Origin: Dactylorhiza incarnata
Taxonomy: Eukaryota; Streptophyta; Magnoliopsida; Asparagales; Orchidaceae
DNA: 64,000 nucleotides
Direction: 5' to 3'
Assembly: GCA_033032865.1 (NCBI GenBank)
Contig: JAWHQI010000165.1
Location: forward strand, 3,421,001 to 3,485,000
A program made the translations under genes and the position numbers. The notes beneath the pieces are model-generated. The model did not search any database. It was not told where the DNA came from and saw nothing but the letters and a program-made list of their open reading frames with translations. Shown in pieces: positions 9,565 through 21,924 of the stretch (position 1 is its first letter; each line of letters starts with the position of its first letter).

Positions 9565-12330
9565 TTATGAACTCAACATCCCCAATTCAATTTTGAATTG
9601 ATTTAACTTTGATTCATCAAGGGGCTTAGTAAAAATGTCAGTTATGTGTCTCTAAGTATTAACATACTCAAGACAGATGTCCTCTTTTTCTTCATGCTCC
9701 CTAATAAAATGATATCTAATTTCAATATGTTTTGTTCTACTATGTGTCACTGTTTTTTTAGCAATGGAGATGGAACTTGAGGAATCACAGAAGAGAGGTG
9801 TTCTCATAATGTGCATTTTGTAATCCTCTAGTTGGTGTTAAGTCCAAAGAAGTTGTGCACAACAACTACATGCTGAAATATGTTCTGATTCAGATGTAGA
9901 GATAGCAATGTTGTTTTGCTTCTTACTACTCTTGGACACAAGCCTTCTCCCCAAGAACTGACAAGTTCCTGAGGTTCTTTTTATGTCTTCTTTGCACCAA
10001 GCAAAGTTTGCATCAGAATAGCCACACAACTCAAAGTCATCTGATTTAGGATACCAGAGCCCCAGATTTGGAGTACCCTTCAGATATCTCAAAATTCTTT
10101 TCACAACTGAGTAGTGAGATTCTTTAGGGTTTACTTGATATCTTGCACAGACACATGTATCAAACATGATGTCCTGCCTACTTGTAGTGAGGTAGAGCAA
10201 TGAACCAATTATGCTTCTATGCATGGACTCATTATAGGGTTTCCCCTTTTCATCCTTGTCTAGAGACACATTTGAACCTATAGGAGTTCTCATAGGGGTA
10301 GAGTTCTCCATACCAAATTTCTTTATGATATCCATGGTAAATTTGGTTTGAGAAATGAAGATTCCTTCCTCAGATTGCTTTACTTGGAGACCTAAGAAAT
10401 ACTTAAGCTCTCCAATACTGCTCATTTCAAATTTACTCTGCATAGGTTTAACAAAATATTTGTATGGACTCCCATCTGTTGAGCCATATATAACAACATC
10501 TACATATATTTGGACACATAGAATCTGGCCCTTCAACTCTCTCAAGAAATGAATCTTACCTATTTTCCCTCTTGAGAATTTTGTTTCAAGGAGAAAGGTA
10601 GACAATGTCTCATACCAAGTCCTTGGTGCTTGCTTCAGCCCATACAAGGCTTTCTTAAGGAAATAATTAATGATCAAGAAATGTTGGAGAGATAAAACCC
10701 AGTGGTTGAGCTACTTAGACTTCTTCTTTTAGATCTCCATTTAGGAATGCTGATTTTACATCCATTTAACACTTTGAATCCCTTGTATACAACATAGTCT
10801 AGGAAGAGTCTAATGGCCTCCAATCTAGCAACAAGTGCAAATGTATGATCAAAGTCTATGCCTTCCTCCTGCGTGTATCCTTGAGCTACCAGCCTTGCCT
10901 TATTCTTTATAATCATTCCATCTTCATCCATCTTGTTTCTGTAGACCCACTTTGTCTCAATAATACTATGTCCTTGTGGCCTTGGGACAAGCTTCCATGC
11001 TTTGCATCTTCTAAATTGATTGAGCTCTTCTTGCATAGCCATAACCCATAATTGGACTTTGTTAGCCTCCTCAAATGTCTTGGGCTCAAGTTGTGATAGA
11101 AAAATGAGGTGCAAGTTTTCATTTAGAGCATTTCATCTAGTTCTAACTCCATGAGTGAGCTCACCAATTATCTGATTTGTAGTGCTTATTATTTTTCAGC
11201 ACATATCATTTACTTCCAAAGATTTTGAAGTAAGCTATTGTTGGCTTCTTACCCTTAATCAACTAATAAGGAGTCTTATTATGTTTTTTATTTATGAGTG
11301 ATTTATTTTGCACATGACATTCAGTGTTGACTGCCTCAGCCCAAAGGTATTCGAGAAGTGAGCAGTCACTTAGCATGGTCCTACCAGCTTCAATAAGTGT
11401 TCTATTTTTCATCTCAGCCACCCCATTCAATGGGGAGTTCTGGGAAAAGAAAACTCTTGCAAGATACCTTTTCACAAAATTTGGTCATTGATCCAGACTG
11501 AAATTCAGTTCCATGATCACTTCTGATTTTGACCACAGAACTGTTTAGTTCATTCTGAATTTGTTTGACAAAATTCTTGAATGGACTTAGGGTATTAGAC
11601 TTGTGTTTCAAAAAGAACACCCAGGAAAATCTAGGGTGATCATCAACAATAACTAATGTATAAGCCATTCATCCTAAGCTGTGCACTGTCATAGGACCAA
11701 ATAAGTCCATGTGCAGTAGGTATAAGCACCTAGTGGATTATTTATCATGTATGATTTTGAATGAAGTTCTTGTTTGCTTGCCCATTTGGCATGCATGATA
11801 AGGACTCATCTCTAAGCAATCCAACTTAGGTGCATCCCTTACCAACTTCTCTGTCATTAATTTCTTGAGATACTTGTAGTTAATGTGGGCTTGTCTCTTA
11901 TGCCACTTTACACAAGCAGATATTCCATCATTTGCTACAAGACATACATGCTCATTCTTTCTAATGCAAATGAAATTTAAACAAAAATATTGCCACTCCT
12001 AGTGCCTGTAAGGATGGATTCATTCTCAGAATCCTTGATCATGCACTTATCCATGTGGAAAGAAACAACATATCCCAAGTCACAAAACTAACTTATGCTT
12101 ATAAGGTTATGTTGTAACCCTTCCACATAAGCTACTCTTCTGATAGTGACACTACTATTTGTGATCTTACCATAGCCCTTGACTATACCTCTGTTAGATC
12201 CTCAAAATTTAACTTTGGGTCCATCTTCTACAAGTGTAAACTCCTTCAATAGGCTTATTATTCCAGTCATCTTCCTGGAATATCCACTATCCAAGTACCA
12301 CACAGGAGTCTTGGTGGTTTTGGGACATAC
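9565..12330 (-). pseudogene. Element C pol (PR-IN-RT-RNase H)
   Basis: Minus strand, ending in [18 protein letters not shown] and TAA at 9565. The protease motif is degenerate (DSGYSRKMTG near 12270). Integrase pieces occupy about 11260-11900 (RSDHGTEF; AEMKNRTLIEAGR). RT N-terminus at 10674-11114 ([24 protein letters not shown]) and RT C-terminus/RNase H at 9838-10677 are in different frames. The catalytic box reads YVDV instead of YVDD, which would inactivate RT. RNase H shows SDANFAWCKED and STSESEHIS. Many stops are present. The RT and RNase H style ([23 protein letters not shown]) is Sirevirus-like. Confidence 0.85.
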
Positions 12331-14467
12331 CTGCAAGATAACTACACTTCCTTAGGAACCCAGTCTCTCTTGGGTCCTAGGTGCTTGTTAGAGAATGATT
12401 TAGCAGCCTGCATTCTAGTTGCCATGTGGGAATGATTCTGTACAGTTGGGTTGAACCAACAGTCTAAGGAAAAATGCCCTACTTTTCCACAACACCAACA
12501 TTCAAATCTGTTGTATCAAGATTTTCTTATGGTGTTTGGTTTGACTGGGTTAGTTTGTTGCTTGACAGCTAACCTTCCCTTCTTGGGAGTTGAAGGGTTT
12601 TCCCCAACATGACAATTTCTGAAGGCCTTCACTAGAGGATTCTTTTGGGGTGCAGATAGTGCACTCTTCCCAAGGAAAGTTTGTCTCTTACTTAGCCAGG
12701 TAAAATGAAGCATAAGACCACTGTCTATCTTCTGGCTTTCTTTGCATCCATAAATGCTACTATGATCATATGAATTTGTGGGTATGATCTCTTTTCTAAA
12801 GATTGTCTTTCCTTGGGTAGATTTCCCATAGTTTTAACCTTGAGTGTAGCCCAACTCTTGATTATTTGTTTGTGAAAAGCTATCAATCAAGGGAAGAACT
12901 ATTTGTGACTTGGAATAACTAGCCATAATTTTCTTTTCCTTTAATAGCATATCCTCAAGATCTTTGATTCTAAAATTCTTGCACTTGATGACTTCAGTCA
13001 AAGTGCTAGTGCTAAGTGGAGAGATTGATAATTTTGTTTTCTATGGAGCTAGCTCAGTTACTTCCTCAAGTAGTTCATCTCTCTTATCACTCAAGGAGAT
13101 GATCTCTGCAGCTTGTGCCTTACAGAGGGCTTTTGCTTTCTTAAGGGCATCAAGCAAGGCACCAAATTTCTCAATATAATCAGTGTCAACTTCTCTTACT
13201 ATTGAAGAGGTGCTGGAATCAGAATCTGTGTCAGAGATGGTAGGAGAAGCTTTAGGAATTACCTGTTTGTGATGAATTTCATCACAATATTCTTCATCTG
13301 AGAAGGTCATGGCTGCTCTGTGGCTATCTGATTCTGATGAAGAGCATTCAGTGTCATTGTCACTGAGTGTCTTCACTTTCTTTGCCACAAATCTTTTCTC
13401 TGGCTTCCTATTCTTTGAGTGCTTTCTTTCTTCACTCTTCTCTTGTCTTTTGAATGGACATTCAGCAATGACATGTCCAGGCTTTTTGCAGCTGTAACAA
13501 ACAATGTTAAAAGAGATTTGGAGTCATACCTGTCTGATCTGTGTTTCCTCCCAGACTTGTTGTCTCTCCTGAAGCTAGAGGGTGAACCTTCATATCTTCT
13601 GTTCCCTCTTCTTCTATTTCTTAGCAGTTTCTTATACTGCTTGGTGAACAGTGAGAGATCTTCATCAGAGAGTTCTGAGTTGGAGTTGCTTGAGGTCTCT
13701 TCCTCTGAGACATAGGCAGTCTCCATTGTCGTGTGCTTTCCAGAAGCTTCAGCTTTAAAGGCCGTTGCCTTTTCTCTATTGTAATCCTTGGAGTTTTCCT
13801 CCTCAGCCTTTCTAGTATTTAATTGCAGCTTATATGATAGGAGTTTACCATACAGCTGTCTAGGCTCCATTGCTCCCAGATTGCCAACTTCCTTTATTGC
13901 ACACAGCTTCATGTCCCATTCATTGTTTAGGGATCTTAGGAATTTGTCATTTAGCTCATAGTTGGTGAACTCTCTTTTATAGGTTCTGAGCCCATTGACA
14001 ATCCTAAAGAACTTCTCATAGCAGGTAGCTATGTCATCCTTCTTGTTTTCTCTGAAGGATTCATATTCCTAAGTCAGGAGGGATTTTCTGTCCTCCCTGA
14101 CTTCTTCAGTTCCTTCCATGTAAACAACCAAAGAGTCCCACATGTCCTTAGCTGTTTTGCAATGAATCAGATTCTATAATGTCGAATCATCAATTGCATT
14201 TACAATGATGTTCTTAGCCCTTTTGTCCATAGTGACCAAGGCTACTCCATCCTTGGTGAACTGGGATAAGGACTTAGGTGTGGGAGTTGCTGTTGGATCC
14301 ACAGGGATGTTCATGGGAACATAGGGTCCCTCTTTCACTGCCAAATAGACTATAGGGTCTGAGGATTCCATGTACAACTTAATTCTTTACTTCCAGATGG
14401 GGAAGTTCTCCTTGGTGCAGATGAGCAGCTTCATTGAGCTCATTTCCTTATGATGCTCACCAACCAT
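12331..14467 (-). pseudogene. Element C gag with two zinc knuckles
   Basis: Minus strand, likely ATG at 14465-14467. The N-terminus has MKLLICTKENFPIWK, YMESSDPIVYLAV and MDKRAKNIIVNAIDDST. The UBN2 core contains YEKFFRIVNGLRTYKREFTN, YELNDKFLRSL and YGKLLSYKLQLNTRKAEEE. The first CCHC knuckle, CYSCKKPGHVIAEC (about 13460-13500), lies out of the surrounding frame because of a 1-nt deletion. A Ser/Asp/Glu-rich stretch and a coiled coil follow (13041-13388). A second knuckle, CWCCGKVGHFSLDC, lies near 12470-12510. The region ends in DWVPKEV and TAG, then TTGCAG and the protease frame. Several nonsense codons are present. The same two-knuckle layout occurs in G and H. Confidence 0.85.
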
Positions 14468-14535
14468 TGATTTAACACAACTCACTAAGTTTGTAAATCT
14501 TGTTCTAAACTGTTAAGCCTTTGAACTCAACCTCC

Positions 14536-14546
14536 CTCTGATACAA
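14536..14546 (-). promoter_or_regulatory. Element C degenerate primer binding site
   Basis: CTCTGATACAA on plus. Compared with CTCTGATACCA it has lost one C. It is next to the LTR end at 14548. Confidence 0.75.
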
Positions 14547-14547
14547 T

Positions 14548-16117
14548 TGAAAGATATGGGTTGTCTATAAACTACACCTAGAGGGGGGGTGATTAGGTGT
14601 TTTCAATATTTTTTGATACTTTAATGTTTAACTAGCACATCACAAAAGCAATCAAAGAAAACACATAATATTTATAGTGGTTCCCTACAAGACAATGTGT
14701 CTAGAGGTAGACCATTGTCCCTCCCACCTATCTAGCAATGAGCTAGACTAGGCAACTTCTCCAACTCAAATCTGTTGTCAATAAACAGAACTTACAACTC
14801 AAATTCACACAGAACACTACCAAGCTCAGACTTTGCAAGTACAATAGCTCGGATCTTGAAAAAGATCCTACAAAAACTCAAGCTCACTAAGAACCCTACC
14901 AACTTAGATCTATCACAAGATCCTACAAGCTCAGGATCGCAAAGAACCCTACAGAGTAATACAGAAATATTTGATGTGGTAGAAGAAAAGACTTCCATAT
15001 GAGAGCTTTGAAATAACAGGTCTTCTTCTTCTTCTTGTAATAGTAAGCCCAGAGATCTTGTGAATCACTGAACCTTTCTTTAGAATCTTCTCTAAACCTT
15101 CACAGCACAACAGCAGTGAAGTCTTCTTCTTGTTGATTCTTTTCTTTCTCTTCTAGAACTTGAGAGAGAATACTTGAGCAAAATGTTTACTATAAATAAA
15201 AAATGTCTCCTTTTATATTGCTCTGCAATTTTGCATAAAATCCCTTGTTGATTATTCCATAATCAATATTCCCGTTTGAAACGTTTGGCAAAATTGGTAT
15301 AATATTTAATCGATAATGACTTGCCGATCTTGGAACCTGCAGTATATAGAAGTAATAATATTCTTTCTTAAATACTATGCAATGACTATATTCTGTAGAG
15401 AATATATCATTTATTACTCCTTGATTGGTGTGTAAGATAGGCGGCATGCACATTCCTTGAATATCAATTTCCAAGAACGTATGCACATTAAATGCGGCTC
15501 TGCAACTGTCAAGGCGATAATATTCCATCAAGTCTATATCGTCTTGATCAATGTAAACGACAGATATTCTTCAAGATGATATCGTCGACATACTTCCCTG
15601 TTCAACACTCTACTAGATATCTCAACGATATTACTTCTTCTAGACGATATCATTGAGATGTTTCATTTAAAAACATTTAGACTTATTCATAGGGCTAACA
15701 GTCTTTCTTCAAGACGATATCGTCTTGATCTTCTAGACAATATAAGGTCTTCAAACCGACGTTTGTCTTCATGAACCTTTCTTCATGACTTAATGAGTCA
15801 AGTCATTAGTCATCAAGGTTACACCTCTTCTTCAAGACAATATCGTCGAGACATCTGAACTTAACTTTATCCACGATAAGCTTTCTTCAACCTTTAAGTC
15901 AATATGTTTCCTTCAAGATGATATCGTCGAGATATCTGAACATAGCCTTATCAACGATAAGCTTTCTTTAAGACACTATCGTCGGAACTATCTCGAGGAT
16001 ATATTTCCCTTCTCAACGATTCATCTGATGAGTCTTGAGATGATATTTTACTTAGTTAATTTTCATTACTTTTATCGTCTATATACTAATGATGTAGCTT
16101 TGATGCATCTGTCATAA
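14548..16117 (-). repeat. Element C 5' LTR (about 1.57 kb)
   Basis: The inner end is TGAAAGATATGG (plus), followed by CACCTAGAGGGGGGGTGATTAGG, the common Sirevirus U5 motif with seven Gs. Near 14770-14950 there are degenerate tandem AGATCCTACAA/AACTCAGATC units. A TATA-like AATATAAAAGG lies on minus near 15215. The outer boundary is inferred from a TGTTAT start and may be off by about 20 bp. Confidence 0.7.
15545..15985 (-). repeat. GATATCGTCGAGA cluster in U3 of LTR C
   Basis: Repeated units of (C/A)AGA(C/T)GATATCGTC(G/T)(A/T)GA and related forms occur at irregular spacing of 30-60 bp. GATATC and TCGA palindromes are fused in the best copies. Confidence 0.75.
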
Positions 16118-16552
16118 CATTAACTTAAACATAACATCAAAAAAAACTTAGCTTATCTATACTTGTGTTCCTTCTTCAAATATAGAGACATTGAAGGCTT
16201 AATACCCAACACCCTCGACTACTTGCCCTCATTCTTGACTACTTTCCCTCGCCTACCTCGCTCCACTCGCCCGCGACTACCTCGCTCTACTCGCCCGCAA
16301 CTACCTCGCTCCAACCGCAAAAATGACGAACTCGCCAAGGGAGAGCGAGTACGCACCCCAATTACATAAACTCGGGCATCATGAAATGAAAAAGAAGAAA
16401 AGGTGAACACAAAAGCGAGTACATCAACTCCCACGAAGCAGGGTTAAACATAACATAATAACTGTAGCGTTCATTTGCAGAAAATTAAAATGACAATACA
16501 TCAGTATTTAGCGAAAGGAAAACATCGTGTGATCAAGTTCAGAGAGGATGCC
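16118..16552. other. Spacer between element C and gene K, with a short tandem repeat
   Basis: No coding region is recognised. At 16216-16320 the plus strand has about four copies of a 25-bp unit with CTCG(C/T)(T/C)CTACTCGCCCGC-like sequence. This may be part of the 3' region of gene K. Confidence 0.5.
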
Positions 16553-17450
16553 ACTTCCAGGCACCCCAACCTCATTTGCGTGCCCTTGAACCACATACGG
16601 TGCTCGCGTATTCACGGGCGGCGATGATCAACTTATGCATGATGAGCATGCCATCCTCTTATCGCCGCAGATGGTCCTCTAATGGCGCGATGTCTCCCCT
16701 GAGAGTCATCGCTCCAGAATCCCATTGGACCTCTTCAGTGAACAATGTGTGATCTCTCTCAAGTATGCCCATCCGCTGCTCAAAGGCCAGGATGTGAGGG
16801 AAGGGATCAGCTTCACGTGAACCCCTCCCCTCCTGGAGATCACGGAGGATGAATCCATATTTTTGTAGGATCTACACTAAATGGTCCTTGAACTCGGTAG
16901 TGGTAGAGGGGTCCCCGAGGAACTAGCAAATTATAGAAGGGGAGGGCGGCACAGAATAGGTCCGTACGTGAATCGAGTATTCCGTGCTCGAATTCTCATG
17001 TTTGTCTGCGAGCACTAAAAATTGGTCAGAATACTGTTAATGACCTTCAGATGAAGGTGAGTACTAGTAAATTACCGCGTGAGGACACAAAGACTTTCCC
17101 CTAGCGATGGGAGGAGTGTTCGCGATGTCGTCCTAGGAGAAAGTGTTCCGACGACGTGCTAAAAAAATTAGAGGGGACATGGGCCAAAGACTTGCCCGCG
17201 CCCCCCTCGGAGAGGAAGATTGCAAAGACCAGGCACTGCGGGAGCAGCGATTGTGGCGGGAACCCTGCTCGTTGGAGTAGTGGAAGTGATAACAAGCTCT
17301 TGTGTGGGATCGTGGGAATGCGCCTCCCTCAGTAGGGCGGTCTTGGTGAGATCGGCGAAGGACAGCACTACAAAAAAAGAACCACTGTGTTAATAAAGCT
17401 TATAAAATGTGGATCGAATGTGAAGAGGTTGTTAAGTTACTCACCTGGTA
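16553..17450 (-). pseudogene. Gene K: intron-containing coiled-coil gene fragment, paralogue of the F plus-strand gene
   Basis: Minus strand. An intron appears to run from TACCAG|GTGAGTAAC (near 17440) to TTTTTTTGTAG (near 17370). It is followed by an exon with LSFADLTKTALLREAHS and a Pro/Thr-rich stretch. Another acceptor, GTGCTCGCAG, precedes an exon at about 17005-16553. That exon includes PSIIC(stop)FLGDPSTTTEFKDH, ILQKYGFILRDLQEG and LAFEQRMGILERDHTLFTEEV. It aligns by eye with the F gene at 32180 (PSDLSEFLGDP.. and LIWMQRDLANQADEHR..FERRLSALVRDYSHL). At least three nonsense codons are present. Function is unknown. D is inserted just upstream. It may be related to plant 'gypsy-type transposon' coiled-coil proteins. 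Confidence 0.55.
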
Positions 17451-17464
17451 CTAGAGAGCGAACA

Positions 17465-17856
17465 TGTTAGAGTCTTATGTGATCTAGAAGTATTCAACGA
17501 GTTAGCCTCGCTGCCAATGTAATATAAGGTTATGGGGTCGCACATAATAATGTAGGAGAAATTGGATAAATGATCAGGTGGCTCAACTTATATGGGATAT
17601 GAGTGAAGAGACAAGTTTGTAATGATTGGGAGAGAACTTGTGTCAGTTAGACTCTATGTCAATATGTTGATATCGACTAGAGATCAAGTCGACATAATAT
17701 ATGTCGACTTGATAGTCTGCTGACACAGCAATGACGACTAGAAAATGTCGGCAAGACGTCTAGTCGATATAAAATATATCGAGAAGACTGTGTCTATCTC
17801 GACTGGTCTGTGTCGGCTAGATTGGTTGTCGATATAGTGTATATCGGCTAGACCAA
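17465..17856 (+). repeat. Element D 5' LTR, first part, with TCGA cluster
   Basis: From about 17640 the sequence is dense in CTAGTCGATAT, GTCGACTTGA and ATATCGACTAG words. The cluster continues after the E insertion at 26120-26520, showing that both parts belong to one U3 region. Confidence 0.65.
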
Positions 17857-18066
17857 GGCTTCGTTTGGCAGAGTGGAAGATTTCTGTGAAAATTATCCGC
17901 GCCGTTATTCCATTATCGCGGTTTCCGCAGCGCGGATGATTTCATTAGTTTTGCGCGGCAGGGTGGATCGCCACCATCTGACCGCGGCCCCGCCAAATAA
18001 GCAAAAACTATGGTTGGGCGGTTTCATCCGCGTGTCTGGCGCATATCTGCCCCGCCAAACAAAGCC
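17857..18066. mobile_element. MITE-like element of about 210 bp with terminal inverted repeats
   Basis: Left end GGCTTCGTTTGGCAGAG; right end CCCCGCCAAACAAAGCC, whose complement is GGCTTTGTTTGGCGGGG. The interior is GC-rich and has no coding capacity. I could not find a convincing target duplication, because E is inserted exactly at its right terminus. The superfamily is not assigned. Confidence 0.65.
18062..18066. other. Target site duplication of E, left copy (AAGCC)
   Basis: AAGCC directly before the LTR start TGAAAGTGCA. It is repeated at 26111-26115. Confidence 0.85.
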
Positions 18067-19789
18067 TGAAAGTGCATAGTGTGCCTCTGAGAATCCTCTA
18101 GAGGGGGGTGAATAGAGAATTAAAAAATATTCGTATTCTAACTGTGAATACAATAAAATAATCTAAGGATTTATGCTCAATCAAGATCTCAGGCAGAATA
18201 AAGTAGTGCTGAAATATAAAGCAGAAAACAGTAATGTAAAATAGTTATGAGGGACAACACAAAAAATTAGCAAACCAGAAGACACACAGATTTTTATAGA
18301 GGTTCCCCAAAATGTGGGTACTCCCCTCTTCTACCACCTGGTAGGCATGCACCACTGTGCCTGAGTATTTTGATAAGGAGACTCTTAAAACCACTGATCA
18401 TTTGACAAGGAGATCATGAACCACCAGATCTTTTGATAAGGAGATCTTGAACCACCAGATCTTTTGATAAGGAGATCTTGAACCACTGATTCCTTTGAAG
18501 AAGGATTAATTAAACTCTTTTATAGAAGGGAATTAGAAGGAGAAAGAAGAGGAGTACGGGTGTTGGAATTCTATTTTTTGAATTCTTATGATGGTGGTAT
18601 GATGAACTACTTCTTGTATCTTTCACTGTATCTGCTCTTGATGAACTTCTGCTTGTGATGGTGATGATTTGCAGAAGCTATGTTTGTCAGATCCTTCTAT
18701 CTTCTTTATGATTGAACTATGGCTGTTATATGATTGTGTTGATGAGCAACCTTGTTCTGTTATGTTCTTAGAGAGAAGGAGAGCAGCAGATATTTCTTCT
18801 CTGTGTTTTCTTCTGTTAGGGTTCCTGTGAGAGAGAGGAAGAAGAAGGAGACCCAATAGAACAGTATAGTCGATTGTGATAAGTGTCCTACTTTTCTCTT
18901 TCTTCTTTTGCCTTTTATTGTCCCACTTTTGAATTTGAATTTGATTCCCTGTCAGGTAAGTCCTAGAAGGGTATATTTGTCTAGACAATAAATCCTTCCT
19001 TCCTTCTTTAATTCCTGACCCGTCCACCAGCATTTAAGCTTGTTTCCCAGAAAGCTTTTCTCTGACCTCGGTTAATTCTTCATTCCATTTGAGGCAATTA
19101 TGGAGCCGTTGGGGAACGGTCATGAGAGAGGTGGGCCATGAGAAAGGGTCAAAAATGATAACTGAAAAGGTTTCCCTTTTCGGACTATATTCGACGTAGC
19201 GTCGAGTTCACTTCCTCTCTTATCGACGCACCTTCAAGTTCTTGTAGGAGCAACTTCGAATTTATCCTTGCTCTGATTGAACTCTGCTAGTCGGCGTTGC
19301 GTCGATACCCAATCGACGTAACCGTCGAGTTGAAGATATAATTTTGAGCTTCATTATCTGCGTCGAGATGAAGTCGGCGTTGTGTCGACTTTAGATTACT
19401 TCGACAGATACTTCCTTCTGCGCCGAGTTGAAGTAGAAGCTGTGTCGACTTCCTCAAGCACTCCGACAGGGCCATGGCCTCTGCGTCGATATCTATTCGA
19501 CATACCGTCGACTTGGAATACTTCGATAGAAGGGTTAACTACTTGGACTTCTAGTCAGAGTAGCATCGACAATAATTCGATGTTGTGTCGATTTTTATTC
19601 GACGCAAATGTTAACTTTGCCCATACTGTGCTTCTCTTGATCTGATCTTGACACCCTAGGTTGAGTGTAACATCCTAAGACATATAATGACCATATTACC
19701 CTCACTATACAATGAGTAATTTAATCCTAAGAAATAAAATCACTTTTAGGTGATTTGTTAAGTTAAATCAAAGGGGTTTTTTCCCAACA
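18067..19789 (-). repeat. Element E 3' LTR (1723 bp)
   Basis: Plus-strand limits TGAAAGTGCA and TTCCCAACA. It contains the U5 motif CTCTAGAGGGGGGTGAATAG (six Gs), tandem CTTTTGATAAGGAGATC units (about 18370-18500) and a TATA-like CAATAAAAGG on minus near 18918. In U3 (19190-19610) lies a cluster of GACGTTGCGTCGA and CGACGTA(A/G)C(C/G)GTCGA motifs. Confidence 0.9.
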
Positions 19790-19800
19790 ATCTCCCCCTA
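19790..19800 (-). promoter_or_regulatory. Element E polypurine tract
   Basis: ATCTCCCCCTA on plus is TAGGGGGAGAT on minus, immediately before the 3' LTR. Confidence 0.9.
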
Positions 19801-20033
19801 TTTACCTTAACAAATTTTACAAATTGAATAAAGTGATTTTACTTATTTCTTTTCATAAATAAACATAAATGCATATAAGACATCCTGGACATAAGAAAAT
19901 GAAGTACATACAAGACAACATTGGTATATATAGAAAATAACATATTGTTTTTCACAGACCATTCTAATGTCAAGCAATATGTAGATATCCAGAGCTGTTT
20001 TAGGAAAGATATTTTCTTACAGAGTACCTGAGC

Positions 20034-21767
20034 CTCATTGCTCCTTCTCAGGAGTTTTTCTTTTTCTTGAAAATACTTTTGAGGAGACTTTCCTTGAGGT
20101 AATCTGCAAAGGCTCATCATTTTCTTCAGTAGTGTCTTTGGGAAGCTACCCCTGACTTTGTGCATTTATTTCAGCTTCCTGGGCAGCTTCCTGAGCAATC
20201 TGCACAGCCTCCTCTAGCACTTTTTCATTCTGAGGCTCCCCTTAAGCCACTGCTATGCTCACAGTTTCCATTTCAGTATTTAGGTTCCTTTGAACATCTG
20301 GTGTAGGCTCCCCATGTTCTGCTGCATCAGTTTGATCAACATACATCATTTCTGGGAGCTCCCCTTGAGTCTGTGCATCCTGAAATGTGATCACATTGTT
20401 AGGAGCAGGCTCATTATCAGCATCCCTTTTATCTTGTCCACTCATATCACGAACGGGTCTTTCTTCCTCTAAGATGTTCTCCCCCTTCTTGACTTTGTTG
20501 GCCAGTGAGGTTAAGAATTCCTTTCTGACCATGGAGGAAGATATAAAATCCTTTAAGCTTTGGAGAGTTCTTTTAATAGTTAATATCTCAGCCTCCATTT
20601 GAGAGTATTTTCTGTCAAATCTTCATTACTGAGAGGCCACCTGATCTGCAAATGTGGAAGAGGCAATGCCAACTGCCTTTGAGATGATTTGCTCAAGATC
20701 AACTTCGGGGATATGAGAAGTAGATGGAGAAGATGATGGAGGGAACTCTTCTTGGATAGGTGAGAGAGGATGGTAAAAGTCAGGTGAGAAATGAACTGAT
20801 GGGGGTGGAGCAGGAGCAGGTTGATAATCTGGAATGACAGTGGATAGTAGTTGATGGGATGATTGAGGAGATGGCTCAGGAGCTGAGGAGGATTGGTGTT
20901 GTTGTTGCTGTTGAGGTGAATGTTGGGCTGGTGCATCATTCTGATGGATATCTGGAACATTGTCTAGTGGAGGTGGAGAGTGAGGAGGAGGGATAGCAAC
21001 CCTTTGAGGGTCTGGTGTGTGACTTTCTGCCTCTTGAGGAGGAGGAGATGGAGGAGGAGAGGCTGGAGCTTGACCAGGCTTCACAATTTGCCTGGTCCAC
21101 TTGGAAAAGATTCCAATGTTGATCCTTTTCGCAGGAGGAATGGAAACTCTTTTGGATTTGCAGATGCTTGGATAATGTTGAAAGGGAACTTGGCTCATCA
21201 TTCTCATGTAAGCATTTTCCTTTTGGGCATATTTGTGTCCTATCATCTTCAGAAGACATCTCCCACAATTTTTCTTCTTCTTCAGAACAAGTGTTCCTAT
21301 TATTTGAAGTTGTTGCTTAAGAATAGCATCATGTGCAGAGATCTTACATAACAGTACCTTTCCTACTATATCTACCAGAAACCTGTGTTCTTCTCCAAGA
21401 TCAATCTTCTTCAGATTGATGGGCTTGTCCTTATTGGACAGCATCAATTCCAGGACCCTCTTAATCTCATCCCCTATTAGTTCCTCTGACTCATTTCCAG
21501 TTTGAAGATCATATGTTTGATTTAGTAGTTTCTTTGTTATCAGAATATCTGTGTCAAATATTTTTCCCATAAGAGATTCATCCTCTCCTATTTGAACATT
21601 ATCTTTGAATTCAGTTAGCTCGATATCCAGGATCTTGCATCTTGTGGATATCATCTTGGTTAAACCTGCATCTTGGAATAGGCCAGAATGGCCTTGAATC
21701 TCTCAGTAGCTGCGCTGAAGGAATCAACATCCACATCAAATCCTGAGTTAATCTTGGGCGGAGCCAT
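20034..21767 (-). pseudogene. Element E ORF3
   Basis: Minus strand, ATG at 21765-21767 (MAPPKINSGFDVDVDSF), which matches the MAPKK/MPPKSS starts of C and H. A 1-nt frameshift near 21660 is followed by a 342-codon frame (21654-20626). The shared domain is visible there (LVDIVGKVLLCKISAHDAI, IIGTLVLKKKKNCGRCLL). It is followed by a long Pro/Ser/Gln-rich linker (PPPSPPPQEAE, SPQQQQQHQSS). A second frameshift near 20600 leads to a coiled-coil segment (MEAEILTIKRTLQSLKDF) with EGEP-like repeats and a basic tail (SRKRKTPEKEQ). It is about 570 codons overall. No membrane segment is visible. Retention of ORF3 in an element that lost pol is notable. Confidence 0.75.
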
Positions 21768-21924
21768 TTGAATTTGGATGTACCTGCAAACACAAAGAAA
21801 ATGAGAGAGAGAGGGACACGAGAGAGCTGGAGAGCAAGAGAACAAGAGGAAGAGAATTCGAAAGCATAAATGTTTCGACACAGTAATTGTTTAAAAGCAG
21901 ATGAATCGCCGCTACTTAGGGTTT

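Larger units (their letters stand above)
7509..16117 (-). mobile_element. Element C: Sirevirus-type copia with ORF3, pol, gag and 5' LTR
   Basis: Minus-strand order: 5' LTR (about 16117-14548), degenerate PBS, gag, pol, TCGA cluster, TATA, ORF3, then interruption by B at 7508. Its 3' LTR is outside the window. The right boundary is uncertain: minus-strand TGTTATGAC at 16117 and TGTTATGTT at about 16135 are both possible starts. All three coding regions are degenerate. In overall plan C is the same as the complete element H. Confidence 0.8.

Noticed and set aside
16118..16140. Exact right end of element C
   Set aside because: Two candidate TGTTAT ends; without the second LTR neither can be confirmed, so the boundary is given as approximate.
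17873..18153. Open frames on both strands across the MITE and E LTR start
   Set aside because: They cross two mobile-element boundaries and match no other copy; chance frames in GC-rich sequence.
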